64,000 nt of DNA from Zobellia uliginosa. Lineage in GTDB: Bacteria > Bacteroidota > Bacteroidia > Flavobacteriales > Flavobacteriaceae. Shown here in pieces: positions 7,409 through 16,184 of this stretch. The stretch spans positions 1 to 64,000 of the forward strand of contig NZ_FTOB01000008.1 of assembly GCF_900156625.1 (NCBI RefSeq), read 5' to 3'. The position numbers and the translations under genes were made by a program. Numbering within the stretch: position 1 is the first letter of the stretch; each line of letters starts with the position of its first letter. The notes under the pieces were generated by a model that was given only the letters and a program-made list of their open reading frames with translations, searched no databases and was not told where the DNA came from.

Positions 7409-8780
7409 TTTGACCGACTTAAAGATTATAGGAAGCGAAGAATGGTGCGTGTTTGAAAATTTGGGTATCCCGGCCATAAAGGCAAGGGTGGATTCAGGGG
7501 CCAAAACATCGTCAATACAAGCGACCAACATAAAGATTATTATGAAGGGCACCCAAGAGTGGGTAAAGTTTGAAGTAAGCCCGCTTCAAGAAAACCGAAG
7601 TATTTCCATACCCTGTCAGGCGCGGTTGGTAGACCGTAGAATGGTAAAAAGTTCTTCAGGAATCTCAGAAGAGCGCTTGGTAGTACGTACTGCGGTGACC
7701 CTCGGAGACGATACTTTTGAGATAGAGCTTACCTTGGCCAACCGTGATACCATGGAGTTTCGTATGCTTTTGGGGCGCGAGGCGCTGAACGAACGTTACA
7801 TTGTAAACCCTGCTCTCAATTATCGGATACAGGATTTTGACGATGAGGTCATTAATCAAAAATACGCTCCCTATTTTAAGGAGAAAACGGGGTTAAAGAT
7901 TGCCCTCTTGGCCAGTAACCCTAATCTATATAGTAATAAGCGTATCATGGAGGCCGCTGAGGCCCGTGGTCATGAAATTGTTTTTCTGAACGTAGAACTG
8001 GCTTACATGAAGCTTGATGCCCACTCGCCTGAAATACGGTATAGAGGGGGCAATATTCTAAATGCCTTTGATGCCGTTATACCGAGAATCAAGCCTTCGG
8101 TTACCTTTTACGGTTGTGCATTGCTCCGACAATTCGATAACCTTGGGGTCTATTGCCAAAATACGGCCGAGGCCATTACACAGTCAAGGGACAAGCTTTT
8201 TGCTTCGCAATTATTTTCTAAGAACGATATACATATTCCTATTACGGGCTTTGCAAAATCTCCAATGGACACCAAAGACCTGATCAAAATGGTCAATGGG
8301 GCACCTTTGATCATTAAGTTGTTGGAAAGTACCCAAGGAAAGGGGGTGGTGCTCGCCGAGACCAATAAGGCCGCAGAGAGTGTGATCAATGCGTTTAAAA
8401 GTGTAAATACCAATATTTTGGTGCAAGAGTTTATCAAGGAAGCCAACGGGCAAGATATTCGTTGTTTCGTCGTCAACGGAAAAGTAGTGGCCTCTATGCA
8501 AAGACAGGCCGAAAAGGGGGAGTTCAGGGCCAATATCCACCAAGGCGGCAAGGCTTCCATTATCCGCATTACTTCCGAAGAACGCAAATTGGCACAAAAG
8601 GCGGCAAAAGTATTGAACCTGGCCGTTGCCGGGGTCGATATCATTCGCTCGAACAAAGGCCCCTTGCTCTTAGAGGTAAATTCGTCGCCCGGTCTTGAAG
8701 GTATTGAAAATGCAACGGGAAAGGACATTGCCAACGAAATGATCGTAGCTATTGAAAAGAAGTTAAGGTTTAGTATCTAA
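7386..8780 (+). CDS. Retropepsin-like protease / RimK ATP-grasp ligase fusion
   Basis: The 464-residue product joins two Rim-type domains. Residues 10-150 are the RimB/COG4067 retropepsin-like domain ('ATP-dependent zinc protease' in many annotations) with the aspartyl motif VDSGAKTSS (Asp36). Residues 170-460 are RimK-type ATP-grasp with the nucleotide-binding [11 protein letters not shown] segment and the metal-binding end [11 protein letters not shown]. RimK proteins add glutamates to the C-terminus of ribosomal protein S6; RimB-type proteins are thought to counter or modulate this. There is no ATG before the protease motif (the first in-frame ATG is near residue 53). Translation therefore begins at TTG 7386 or TTG 7410, or is fused to the upstream protein by slippage at the A10 tract (7394-7403). 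It overlaps the upstream gene by 23 bases. Confidence 0.85.
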   Translation: MNLKKKYSLTDLKIIGSEEWCVFENLGIPAIKARVDSGAKTSSIQATNIKIIMKGTQEWVKFEVSPLQENRSISIPCQARLVDRRMVKSSSGISEERLVVRTAVTLGDDTFEIELTLANRDTMEFRMLLGREALNERYIVNPALNYRIQDFDDEVINQKYAPYFKEKTGLKIALLASNPNLYSNKRIMEAAEARGHEIVFLNVELAYMKLDAHSPEIRYRGGNILNAFDAVIPRIKPSVTFYGCALLRQFDNLGVYCQNTAEAITQSRDKLFASQLFSKNDIHIPITGFAKSPMDTKDLIKMVNGAPLIIKLLESTQGKGVVLAETNKAAESVINAFKSVNTNILVQEFIKEANGQDIRCFVVNGKVVASMQRQAEKGEFRANIHQGGKASIIRITSEERKLAQKAAKVLNLAVAGVDIIRSNKGPLLLEVNSSPGLEGIENATGKDIANEMIVAIEKKLRFSI

Positions 8781-8851
8781 ATCGAACACCAGATCAAATA
8801 GTCCGAATTTGGAACTATAATACTATACCGTAGTACCTATATAATAGACTG

Positions 8852-8886
8852 ACAAAGAAGACCTCGTTTTGCGAGGTCTTCTTTGT
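8852..8886. terminator. Strong terminator of the polyamine operon
   Basis: A perfect 15-bp stem, ACAAAGAAGACCTCG (8852-8866) with its complement (8872-8886), closes on a five-base TTTTG loop. It lies about 70 bp after the RimK-fusion stop. The 3' arm is rich in T, and TATAT follows. The stem's A/T-rich outer part could act in both directions. Confidence 0.8.
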
Positions 8887-9270
8887 TATATATAAAGATG
8901 CCAAAAAAGAGGTATCCTTTCCCTTGGCGCTTACTTTTTTGGCCTACCGATGAAGCCTCCTACCTATCTTTGGTATATAGGCATAATACATATCCGAAGT
9001 GTCTTTTGCCTTCCTTTTTGACCCCTTGACGATATCACCGATCAAGGGGTATCGCCCAAGTAATTTCTTTCTCCGATTAAGGGTCAAATTCCCGACCTAT
9101 GGCATCATTTATTCGATGAAAAAACATTAAAACCGACTTGTATGTATCTGATTTATAGTTTTTTACGCTTTAACGAGTAAAGCGTACCACTTGTATTGTT
9201 TTTCTACTTGACCGTACAATGTGCCGTTCAGGTCTAAGCAAAACAAGAAACAATAAAATTCATTTAAGTT
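8887..9270. other. Intergenic region before the CAP-domain lipoprotein
   Basis: No gene is visible. Two details stand out. TATCTTTG at 8965-8972 matches the Bacteroidota -7 box TAnnTTTG exactly, but the nearest upstream TTG (8939-8941) is 23 bases away, longer than the usual 17-19. An inverted repeat CCCCTTGA/TCAAGGGG (9022-9029 and 9042-9049) would fall in the resulting leader. Confidence 0.45.
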
Positions 9271-9765
9271 ATGGTACGATTCAACACTTTACTTCTTATT
9301 GCAATTACAGTCTTAATGACTTCATGTTCTTCTTCAACCCCGGAAGAAGATGAGCTATACAAATCGGTTTCTTCTACCCATCAAGAAGTAACGGTTTCCG
9401 ATATAGAAAAAGAGGTAATGGATGTAGTAAATGAATATAGGGTGTCGATCGGGCTGAATGCATTAAAGTTTAGCGAGCTTGCCTACAGTTATGCAAATGA
9501 TCACAATACTTATATGATTTCGGAAGGTGAGATCAGCCATGACAATTTTGATATAAGGGCTTCTAAATTATCTGTAGAGGCCAAAGCCGATTATGTTTCT
9601 GAAAACTTGGGCATGGATTTTACCAATGCCGAAGATATTCTTGAGGCTTGGAAAAATAGCCCGATTCATAAGAAGGTTATGGAAGGTAAATTTGAATACA
9701 CGGCGGTTAGTGTGACCGCCGACGAAAATGGGGTACTCTATTTTACCCAGTTGTTTTTTCTATAA
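9271..9765 (+). CDS. CAP-domain (SCP/PR1) lipoprotein
   Basis: The 164-residue product starts with a lipoprotein signal (lipobox LMTSC, Cys19) and continues as a CAP superfamily domain (about 45-164). Recognisable CAP elements are VVNEYRVSIGLNALKF, HDNF after a conserved His, SENLG, and the AWKNSPIHKKVMEG helix. Bacterial CAP proteins are secreted or membrane-anchored, with roles that are mostly unknown (lipid binding or peptidase-like activity have been proposed). It is a single gene with its own terminator at 9809-9841. The signal peptide fixes the ATG start. Confidence 0.88.
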   Translation: MVRFNTLLLIAITVLMTSCSSSTPEEDELYKSVSSTHQEVTVSDIEKEVMDVVNEYRVSIGLNALKFSELAYSYANDHNTYMISEGEISHDNFDIRASKLSVEAKADYVSENLGMDFTNAEDILEAWKNSPIHKKVMEGKFEYTAVSVTADENGVLYFTQLFFL

Positions 9766-9808
9766 GATAAAGGTATACCATACACTTAAGTGGACCAATA
9801 TTAGGTTG

Positions 9809-9841
9809 GCCTCCTATTTCGCAGAAGTAGGGGGCATTTTT
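9809..9841 (+). terminator. Terminator after CAP-domain gene
   Basis: GCCTCCTA (9809-9816) pairs with TAGGGGGC (9828-9835) including one G-T wobble, and inner TTC/GAA bases extend the stem around a GCA loop. ATTTTTAT follows. It lies 44 bp past the CAP gene stop. Confidence 0.75.
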
Positions 9842-10091
9842 ATGGCCTAAAATGAGATGAAAAAGGGGTGGAAATGCGATGACTTCCTTCCAAATTATTG
9901 TTTTTCAGGGAATAATACGCACAATTTGCTTTTTTTTCTGCTCGATGAACTACGTTTTTGAAATAAAATACGCTAAAAACAGTGCATTTCATCGAAAAAA
10001 CATGCATTTCATGGAGTAAAAATAATAGCGTAGGCAATAACATTTAGGACAAGGGAGTTTTTTATAGGACCTAAACCAACATTCTTTGCCT
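9842..10091. promoter_or_regulatory. Upstream region of T9SS cassette with 20-bp-period direct repeat
   Basis: The gap between the CAP gene and the T9SS substrate gene is 326 bp. TGCATTTCAT occurs at 9983-9992 and again at 10003-10012, exactly 20 bp apart (two helical turns), on the same face of the DNA and about 80-110 bp before the start codon. Such spacing is typical of paired direct-repeat operators, for example those of LytTR response regulators. No confident -33/-7 promoter was identified. Confidence 0.45.
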
Positions 10092-13000
10092 ATGATACGT
10101 AAAACTACCTTAAAGCAAAACTTGCTGTTATTTTTCTCGTTTGTTTGCTTTTTTTCTTTTGCTCAAGATAGGGTTTATACTAGTGCCGTTACTAGTGAAA
10201 ACGAAGTGGATCTATCTAACAATGCCATAGGTTCCGATTTAACAACCAATGCGACTATCAGGGCGAATTCTGGTATTGCTTTGGGAATTGGTGCTTATGA
10301 TGGACATTTGGAACTCGCCTATCCGTCAACACTACCGGCGAATACTACCAGTTATTTAAAAATTGAGACCGAAGACAATTTGCTCTCTAGCCTATTGGGT
10401 GGGAGTCTAGGGAATTTACTATCCGATATTGTCGGGGTGCTGCTTATCGGAAATCAAGAGTTTACTGTTGAGGCCCGTAATGTCAATACAACTGTCCTTC
10501 AATCGAATTCGGGTATTGTCAATGCTTTTGCATCTGATGAAGCAAGGGTCGTTATTGACGAGACAGGAACCTATTTTCTTGCCGTGACCCCAACAAGCGC
10601 CTATGACAGGATTCGCTTGACCAATAGCGTCGGATCATTGATTGGATTGGGTCAAACTAGGGACCTCGATGTTTACGGCTCTTTTTATGGAGATGGAGAT
10701 ACCGCATGTGGCGCTCCTAGTTTTACTTCGTACAGTGGTAGCGGCATATCGTTAGACCTTCTCGACTTAGGGGGGGCAGGGGTGACCGACCCACATTTGG
10801 CCATTGATGGCGATAACAATACCTTTTCTAAGTTAGGACTTGGAATCATTGGTGTTGCAGCTAATATAGAACAGACGATTTATTTTAATAGCCCAGAAGA
10901 TACAGATGATTATTACTATGTAGAGATGGCTATCGACCCTTCGTTATTACAATTGGATATAGCCAACTCCATTGAGGTAATCGGTCAGAACGGTGCGGCA
11001 ACACCTGTCTATACAGAGAGTCTATCGAATTTATTGGATTTAGACCTGTTGGGTCTGTTACAGAGTGGTCAAACGGCCGTTATTGGCTTTGATCCCGCAA
11101 CCCCTATAGATCGGGTAACGGTGAGGTTATCATCCTTAGTCGGTGTCGGTATCGATCAGAATATTAAACTTTACGATGTGTACAGGGCTCCTGAAACACC
11201 TGTAATCACCGCTACCGCAGATGACCTAAATATCTGTGCGGGTTCGGCTACTAGCATAACTGCAGAAATTCAAAACACTACCAATACAGAGTTGAGATGG
11301 TACGATGCCGAACACAACGGAAACCTATTGGCAACCTTAAACTCGGGTGATGCATTTACCACACCGGTCTTAAATTCAGACACGACATATTATGTGGCCG
11401 CTGCCGAAATCGGTTGCGCCGAGGAATCTCCTCGAACTGAAGTTGAAATAAATGTCGTTGCCATTCCGACTGCAGCCGATATTACGGTTCTGGGTAACGA
11501 AAATCCTGTATGTTCTTCAAACAATATAGTACTTGTTCCTTCAAGTACGGTAGACGGAAGCTTTACTTGGTATCTTGATGGGACAAAGTCCACCGAAATT
11601 ACCGATGGAATGGTAGATGGTGGGGTTACTTACGAAATTGATTCCAATGGTGTTCTGACCGTAACCGGGCTGACCGAAGTGGGATCTCCGTACACGTATT
11701 TTGTGTCGGTGAAAGATGATTTGGCCGGTTGCGAGAATGTTTCTGGCGATTTGAAATCGGTAGAGGTCAACGTAGTAGATTTTTCAAAGACGGTATCTAT
11801 TGATTCTGAAACTTTGATAAGCCTAGATAATCTCCTTGATATTTTTGATGGTACTAGTACGGTAGATGTAACCGGAACCGTATCGGGTGATGTTGTGGCA
11901 GGAGAACCTATTTCCTTGGCCGTAAACGGAAACCTTTTTAATGGCGTTGTGGGAGCCGATTCATCGTTTAGCGTTGCAGTAGATGCACTCGACTTGGTAT
12001 CCGATCTAGATAACACCCTTGAAGCCTTTTTGCAAGGTGTTCTTTGTAGTGTTTCCACGGAAATTTCGGTAGACCTTCCTGATTTAGTGATAGACGATGT
12101 GCTACAGGTTTTCTGTGCCTCTGATTTTGCTACCGTAGCGGATTTGCAGGTAGATCTTGACGATATCGTTTTCTTCGATGACCTCGTGGCAGGATTGCAA
12201 ATTGATGCCAATACACCCTTGGTCGACGGACAGGTTTATTTTGCGGGAATTTTAGATATTCCTACTTCTATACTGGCACGGGTACAGATTAGTGTTCAGA
12301 TTATTGATGTTCCAACGCCGACTACCGACAACACGGATCAAGTTTTCTGTGAAAGCGATAGTCCCATAGTAGGCGATATTCAAACCGACCAAACCAATGT
12401 AGTGTTCTACGACAGTGCTTCGGGCGGAAATGTTATCGATCCTTCTACCCCCATAGAAGATGGCTTTAGCTATTATGTTGCGGCGGTCGAAAATGCTTGC
12501 GAAAGCAGTCAGCGGTTGGTGGTTACCACGAGTTTGGTCGATGATGGTTCTACACCTATTACATTGACCGGTGAATTCGAGGATGCTTGTCAAAACCGTT
12601 CGTACACCTATGTGACCAATGCCGATAAACAAAATTATGTTTGGGAAATTGTAGGAGGTACAATCATAGAGGGCGGAACTTCTACCGATGATTTTGCGAC
12701 CGTAAGGTGGACCGAGTTGATCGATACGCAGATCAGCGTTTCCTATGTAGATGAATCGACATGTAGCCCCAATAAAATGCTTTCTCAAAATGTTGAGGTA
12801 GAGAGCTGTGGCGTGGTTATGGGAGAGGAATTCTGTCTTAAGGTTTTTAATGAGTTTTCCCCGAACAATGATGGCTTCAACGATTTCTTTACCATACAAT
12901 GTATAGAAGATTACTCCAATACCTTGGAAGTCTATAACCGTAACGGAAACCTTGTCTACAAGGCCAAGGACTATCGAAATACTTGGAACGGGCTGGCAAA

Positions 13001-13115
13001 TGTCAAGGGCGTTTTGAACAGCGGAGATCATTTGCCTTCAGGAACGTATTACTATTCCATTACGATTCCTGAGCTAGAAAGAAACCTCGTCGGATGGCTG
13101 CAATTGGCCAGATAA
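10092..13115 (+). CDS. Large secreted protein with type B T9SS sorting domain
   Basis: The mature protein is about 980 residues after a signal peptide (MIRKTTLKQNLLLFFSFVCF, cleavage near SFAQ). The middle holds two or more Ig-like CHU_C-associated modules, for example the segments with ADDLNICAGS and LRWYDAEHNG, and repeated FCESD/FCASD motifs. The last ~95 residues are the gliding-motility-associated C-terminal domain: FNEFSPNNDGFNDFF, VYNRNGNLVYKAKDY, SGTYYYSI. This domain sends proteins through the type IX secretion system as type B cargo. The ATG at 10092 begins the signal peptide; an in-frame TTG two codons earlier is less likely. Two downstream genes supply a PorP/SprF and an OmpA-like partner, so this looks like a surface adhesin or filament with its own attachment module. 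Confidence 0.88.
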   Translation: MIRKTTLKQNLLLFFSFVCFFSFAQDRVYTSAVTSENEVDLSNNAIGSDLTTNATIRANSGIALGIGAYDGHLELAYPSTLPANTTSYLKIETEDNLLSSLLGGSLGNLLSDIVGVLLIGNQEFTVEARNVNTTVLQSNSGIVNAFASDEARVVIDETGTYFLAVTPTSAYDRIRLTNSVGSLIGLGQTRDLDVYGSFYGDGDTACGAPSFTSYSGSGISLDLLDLGGAGVTDPHLAIDGDNNTFSKLGLGIIGVAANIEQTIYFNSPEDTDDYYYVEMAIDPSLLQLDIANSIEVIGQNGAATPVYTESLSNLLDLDLLGLLQSGQTAVIGFDPATPIDRVTVRLSSLVGVGIDQNIKLYDVYRAPETPVITATADDLNICAGSATSITAEIQNTTNTELRWYDAEHNGNLLATLNSGDAFTTPVLNSDTTYYVAAAEIGCAEESPRTEVEINVVAIPTAADITVLGNENPVCSSNNIVLVPSSTVDGSFTWYLDGTKSTEITDGMVDGGVTYEIDSNGVLTVTGLTEVGSPYTYFVSVKDDLAGCENVSGDLKSVEVNVVDFSKTVSIDSETLISLDNLLDIFDGTSTVDVTGTVSGDVVAGEPISLAVNGNLFNGVVGADSSFSVAVDALDLVSDLDNTLEAFLQGVLCSVSTEISVDLPDLVIDDVLQVFCASDFATVADLQVDLDDIVFFDDLVAGLQIDANTPLVDGQVYFAGILDIPTSILARVQISVQIIDVPTPTTDNTDQVFCESDSPIVGDIQTDQTNVVFYDSASGGNVIDPSTPIEDGFSYYVAAVENACESSQRLVVTTSLVDDGSTPITLTGEFEDACQNRSYTYVTNADKQNYVWEIVGGTIIEGGTSTDDFATVRWTELIDTQISVSYVDESTCSPNKMLSQNVEVESCGVVMGEEFCLKVFNEFSPNNDGFNDFFTIQCIEDYSNTLEVYNRNGNLVYKAKDYRNTWNGLANVKGVLNSGDHLPSGTYYYSITIPELERNLVGWLQLAR

Positions 13116-13156
13116 CACGCTTTTCTTTAACTATTCACACCAAACCTTTACCTATT

Positions 13157-14080
13157 ATGAAAGCACTTTGTACTACTATAAAGATAGTTATGGTCTGCTA
13201 TCTCGCATTTAAAATGAGCGTGGCCTACGGTCAACAACCTCCGCAGTACACACAATATATGTATAATACGGCCGTATTGAATTCGGGCTACTCGGCCAAC
13301 AGTACGTTAGAGGCAACTCTTTTGCATCGTTCGCAGTGGGTCGGCATAGACGGTGCCCCCGAAACCCAGTCCCTTTCGGTACAGGGGAAATTACGCGAAC
13401 GTATCTCCCTTGGGCTTACGGCCATTAACGATAATATCGGGGCCGCAAACGACCTTGATGTCAACGGAACCTTTGCGTATGAGATACCCACAGGGTATAC
13501 CACCAAACTATCGCTGGGCGTCAATGCCGGGATCGATGTTCTAAAAGTCGACTGGTCCAAAGGTATTTACCAAGACGGCCTAGATCCCGTATTTGCAGAA
13601 AACGTAAATAAAATTCGACCCGTGTTCGGTGCCGGGGCCTACTTCTATAGTAGCAACTGGTATGTTGGCCTATCTACCCACAATTTTTTGAACTCGCAAA
13701 TCTACAACGATGACGAAGTGGAGGTAACGGACCGAAAAAGCCAGTATTACTTGATGGCAGGTTATGTTCTGGATCTATCCGATAACTTGAAGTTCAAGCC
13801 GGCCATTCTGACAAAACATGTGGCAGGGGCGCCTATAACCGTAGATGTGTCGGGTAATTTTCTGATCAAGGAAACATTGGCCTTGGGCTTGGCCTATCGT
13901 TATAACGACGCGATCAGTGCCTTGGCCGGTCTGCACATTTCTAAAAGCTTCTTTCTCGGATATGCGTATGATTACTCTACGACCGGTTTAAAAAGCTATA
14001 ACGATGGTTCGCACGAAATCATTCTCAAATACAACCTGTTCAATGCCCAAAAAAGGGCACTGTCACCAAGATTCTTCTAA
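13157..14080 (+). CDS. PorP/SprF family type IX secretion membrane protein
   Basis: About 307 residues from ATG 13157, chosen because a clear signal peptide follows (MKALCTTIKIVMVCYLAFKM to AYGQQ). An in-frame ATG at 13094, inside the previous gene, would bury the signal. The mature N-terminus PPQYTQYMYNTAVLNSGY is the hallmark of PorP/SprF proteins, followed by outer-membrane beta strands and a C-terminal aromatic residue (SPRFF). SprF-type proteins are needed for secretion or surface anchoring of type B T9SS cargo such as SprB. Its position directly behind a type B substrate suggests a dedicated partner. It is followed 12 bp later by the OmpA-like gene. Confidence 0.92.
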   Translation: MKALCTTIKIVMVCYLAFKMSVAYGQQPPQYTQYMYNTAVLNSGYSANSTLEATLLHRSQWVGIDGAPETQSLSVQGKLRERISLGLTAINDNIGAANDLDVNGTFAYEIPTGYTTKLSLGVNAGIDVLKVDWSKGIYQDGLDPVFAENVNKIRPVFGAGAYFYSSNWYVGLSTHNFLNSQIYNDDEVEVTDRKSQYYLMAGYVLDLSDNLKFKPAILTKHVAGAPITVDVSGNFLIKETLALGLAYRYNDAISALAGLHISKSFFLGYAYDYSTTGLKSYNDGSHEIILKYNLFNAQKRALSPRFF

Positions 14081-14092
14081 AAACCGACAATC

Positions 14093-16045
14093 ATGAAAAA
14101 AATAGTACTATACATATTTATGGGTACATGCCTTATGGTTACTGCTCAGAGCAAGGAAGAAAGAGCCAATTCTTATTTTGAGGATTTTAAGTTCGACAAG
14201 GCCATAGAACTGTACAGTGATTTGGCCGCTGAAAAAAAAAGGCCTTCCCTTGATGTCATACAACGCCTGGCCGATAGCTATTTTAATATGAATAGGTATC
14301 AAGAAGCCGTAAAATGGTATGAAAAACTCTACCTGATCAAAGGTAAGGAAGTGGGAGAAGGCAATATTATTAAACTGGTGCAAAGCCTTAAGGCGAGCAT
14401 GCAAATCGATAGGGCCGATGAATTGCTCAGGGAGTTCTATACCGATGAGAAGCGATTGAACATGATGTTGGCGCAGAAAAAACACTTGGACAGTACGCTC
14501 GGACAGAAAGAGAAATACGAGGTGGTAAACCAGGCTTTTAATAGTATCAAATCAGATTTCGGCCCTATGTTTTTTAACGATGGGTTGATCTTTGCCTCGG
14601 CACGTGACACTATCAAGTCCAATGGGGAACTATACCCTTGGAACAAACAACCTTATTTGGATTTGTATATAACCCGCCCTAGCGATGCGAGTTATGTACC
14701 CGAAAAATATCTGGAAAACCTTGAATCGTCTTACCATGACGCTACGCTGACCTTTTCTTGGGATGGACAAACCGTGTATTTTACCCGAAACTATCTCAAA
14801 AAGAAGAATAAACTCAGCGCCAACGAAGAGGGCTTGTCGAACATGCAGATTTTAAGGGGAACCATAAGCAACAACGAGCTTATCAATGTAACCTCATTGA
14901 GCTTTAACAGTAAAGACTACTCTTGCGGACATCCGGCTTTGAGCCCAGATGGCAGACACCTGTATTTTACGTCGAACATGCCCGGTGGCTATGGTGAAAG
15001 TGATATTTATGTAGTAGACCTTAACAATGACGGAGAGGTACTTTCCGATCCCATGAACCTCGGTCCTGCGATCAATACCCGTGGTAGGGAAATGTTTCCC
15101 TTTATCAGTGGTGACGTCCTGTATTTTTCATCCGATAGCCATTACGGCTTAGGAGGTTTGGATATTTTTGGGTCGGTAATTTCTTCGAAGACCGATTATT
15201 CCCTGCCCTTGAACCTAGGAAAACCCTTGAACAGCAATATGGATGATTTTTCGTTCATAAGGGAAGATGAAAAAGGCAACGGATATTTTGCTTCCAACCG
15301 AGCGGGAGGTAAGGGCGATGATGATATTTATCGCTTTGAAAAAGTAAAGGCTACCGATTGTCTTGAATATTCGGGTTATGTGTTGAACCAACAAACAGGT
15401 CAACCGATAGCCGAAGCCAATATAGAACTTAAAAATACGGTCGATGAACTTATTGTCGTTCACAGAACCGATGCCATGGGGTATTTCAATATTACCCTTC
15501 CCTGCAACAAGAAAAATACGATCGTCTTTTCAAAGGCGGGCTATTCTAAGGAAACGATAGTGCTAGAAACGGGTGAAAACCCCGCAGCGCCATCTGTCGA
15601 TAATAAAATTTACCTAACCCCCTTTGATAGCTTGGTAGAGAAAGAGGGCGACGTAGAGAAAATCAGGGTGAACCCGATTTATTTTGAATACGACAAATCT
15701 GATATTACCGCCCGGGCGGAAATTGAATTGGACAAGGTGCTCTTTGCCATGGAGAAATTCCCCGAAATAAAGATCAAGATCGAATCCCATACCGATTCCA
15801 GGGGTACCGATAAATACAATTTGGAGTTATCGGACGATCGTGCCAAATCAACAAGACGCTACCTTCTTTCAAAAGGCATCGATGCGGATAGAATTGAAAG
15901 TGCCAACGGGTATGGTGAATACCGTTTGAAAAATGAATGTTCCAATGGCGTAAAATGTAGCGACCAGAAACATTTGGAAAACCGTCGGTCTAATTTTATC
16001 ATAGTTTCCAAGAAGGCCGATGAGAAGCCTTATGCTAAAAAATAA
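14093..16045 (+). CDS. TPR/PD40/CarboxypepD-reg/OmpA protein (PorE-like)
   Basis: The 650-residue product has a signal peptide (MKKIVLYIFMGTCLMVTAQS). It continues with TPR-like helices (about 20-130), a PD40/WD40-like propeller (about 150-430; motifs such as SPDGRHLYFTSN and GGYGESDIYV), a CarboxypepD regulatory-like domain (about 440-510) and an OmpA-like peptidoglycan-binding domain (about 530-640; FEYDKSDI, ESHTDSRGTDKYN, LSDDRAKS). This order matches PorE and the OmpA-family proteins that pair with PorP/SprF in flavobacteria. It likely anchors the outer-membrane complex to peptidoglycan in the periplasm. It is the third gene of the secretion cassette and no terminator separates it from the first two. 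Confidence 0.9.
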   Translation: MKKIVLYIFMGTCLMVTAQSKEERANSYFEDFKFDKAIELYSDLAAEKKRPSLDVIQRLADSYFNMNRYQEAVKWYEKLYLIKGKEVGEGNIIKLVQSLKASMQIDRADELLREFYTDEKRLNMMLAQKKHLDSTLGQKEKYEVVNQAFNSIKSDFGPMFFNDGLIFASARDTIKSNGELYPWNKQPYLDLYITRPSDASYVPEKYLENLESSYHDATLTFSWDGQTVYFTRNYLKKKNKLSANEEGLSNMQILRGTISNNELINVTSLSFNSKDYSCGHPALSPDGRHLYFTSNMPGGYGESDIYVVDLNNDGEVLSDPMNLGPAINTRGREMFPFISGDVLYFSSDSHYGLGGLDIFGSVISSKTDYSLPLNLGKPLNSNMDDFSFIREDEKGNGYFASNRAGGKGDDDIYRFEKVKATDCLEYSGYVLNQQTGQPIAEANIELKNTVDELIVVHRTDAMGYFNITLPCNKKNTIVFSKAGYSKETIVLETGENPAAPSVDNKIYLTPFDSLVEKEGDVEKIRVNPIYFEYDKSDITARAEIELDKVLFAMEKFPEIKIKIESHTDSRGTDKYNLELSDDRAKSTRRYLLSKGIDADRIESANGYGEYRLKNECSNGVKCSDQKHLENRRSNFIIVSKKADEKPYAKK

Positions 16046-16184
16046 GATAAAAATAACACCTCCGGATAGCTCCTGTATTATTTCGTGGGCTTGGAATTTT
16101 ATTTGAGCATTCGGATTTCTGCGTTAGATTGTTGGAATTTTTGTCTTAGGGAGCCAAATTTTCCAACATTTCTTTCGTAGTGCT

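Noticed and set aside
9840-10043. 67-codon minus-strand frame before the T9SS cargo gene
   Set aside because: Its start covers the two TGCATTTCAT repeats and its sequence is low-complexity; it is better explained by regulatory DNA.
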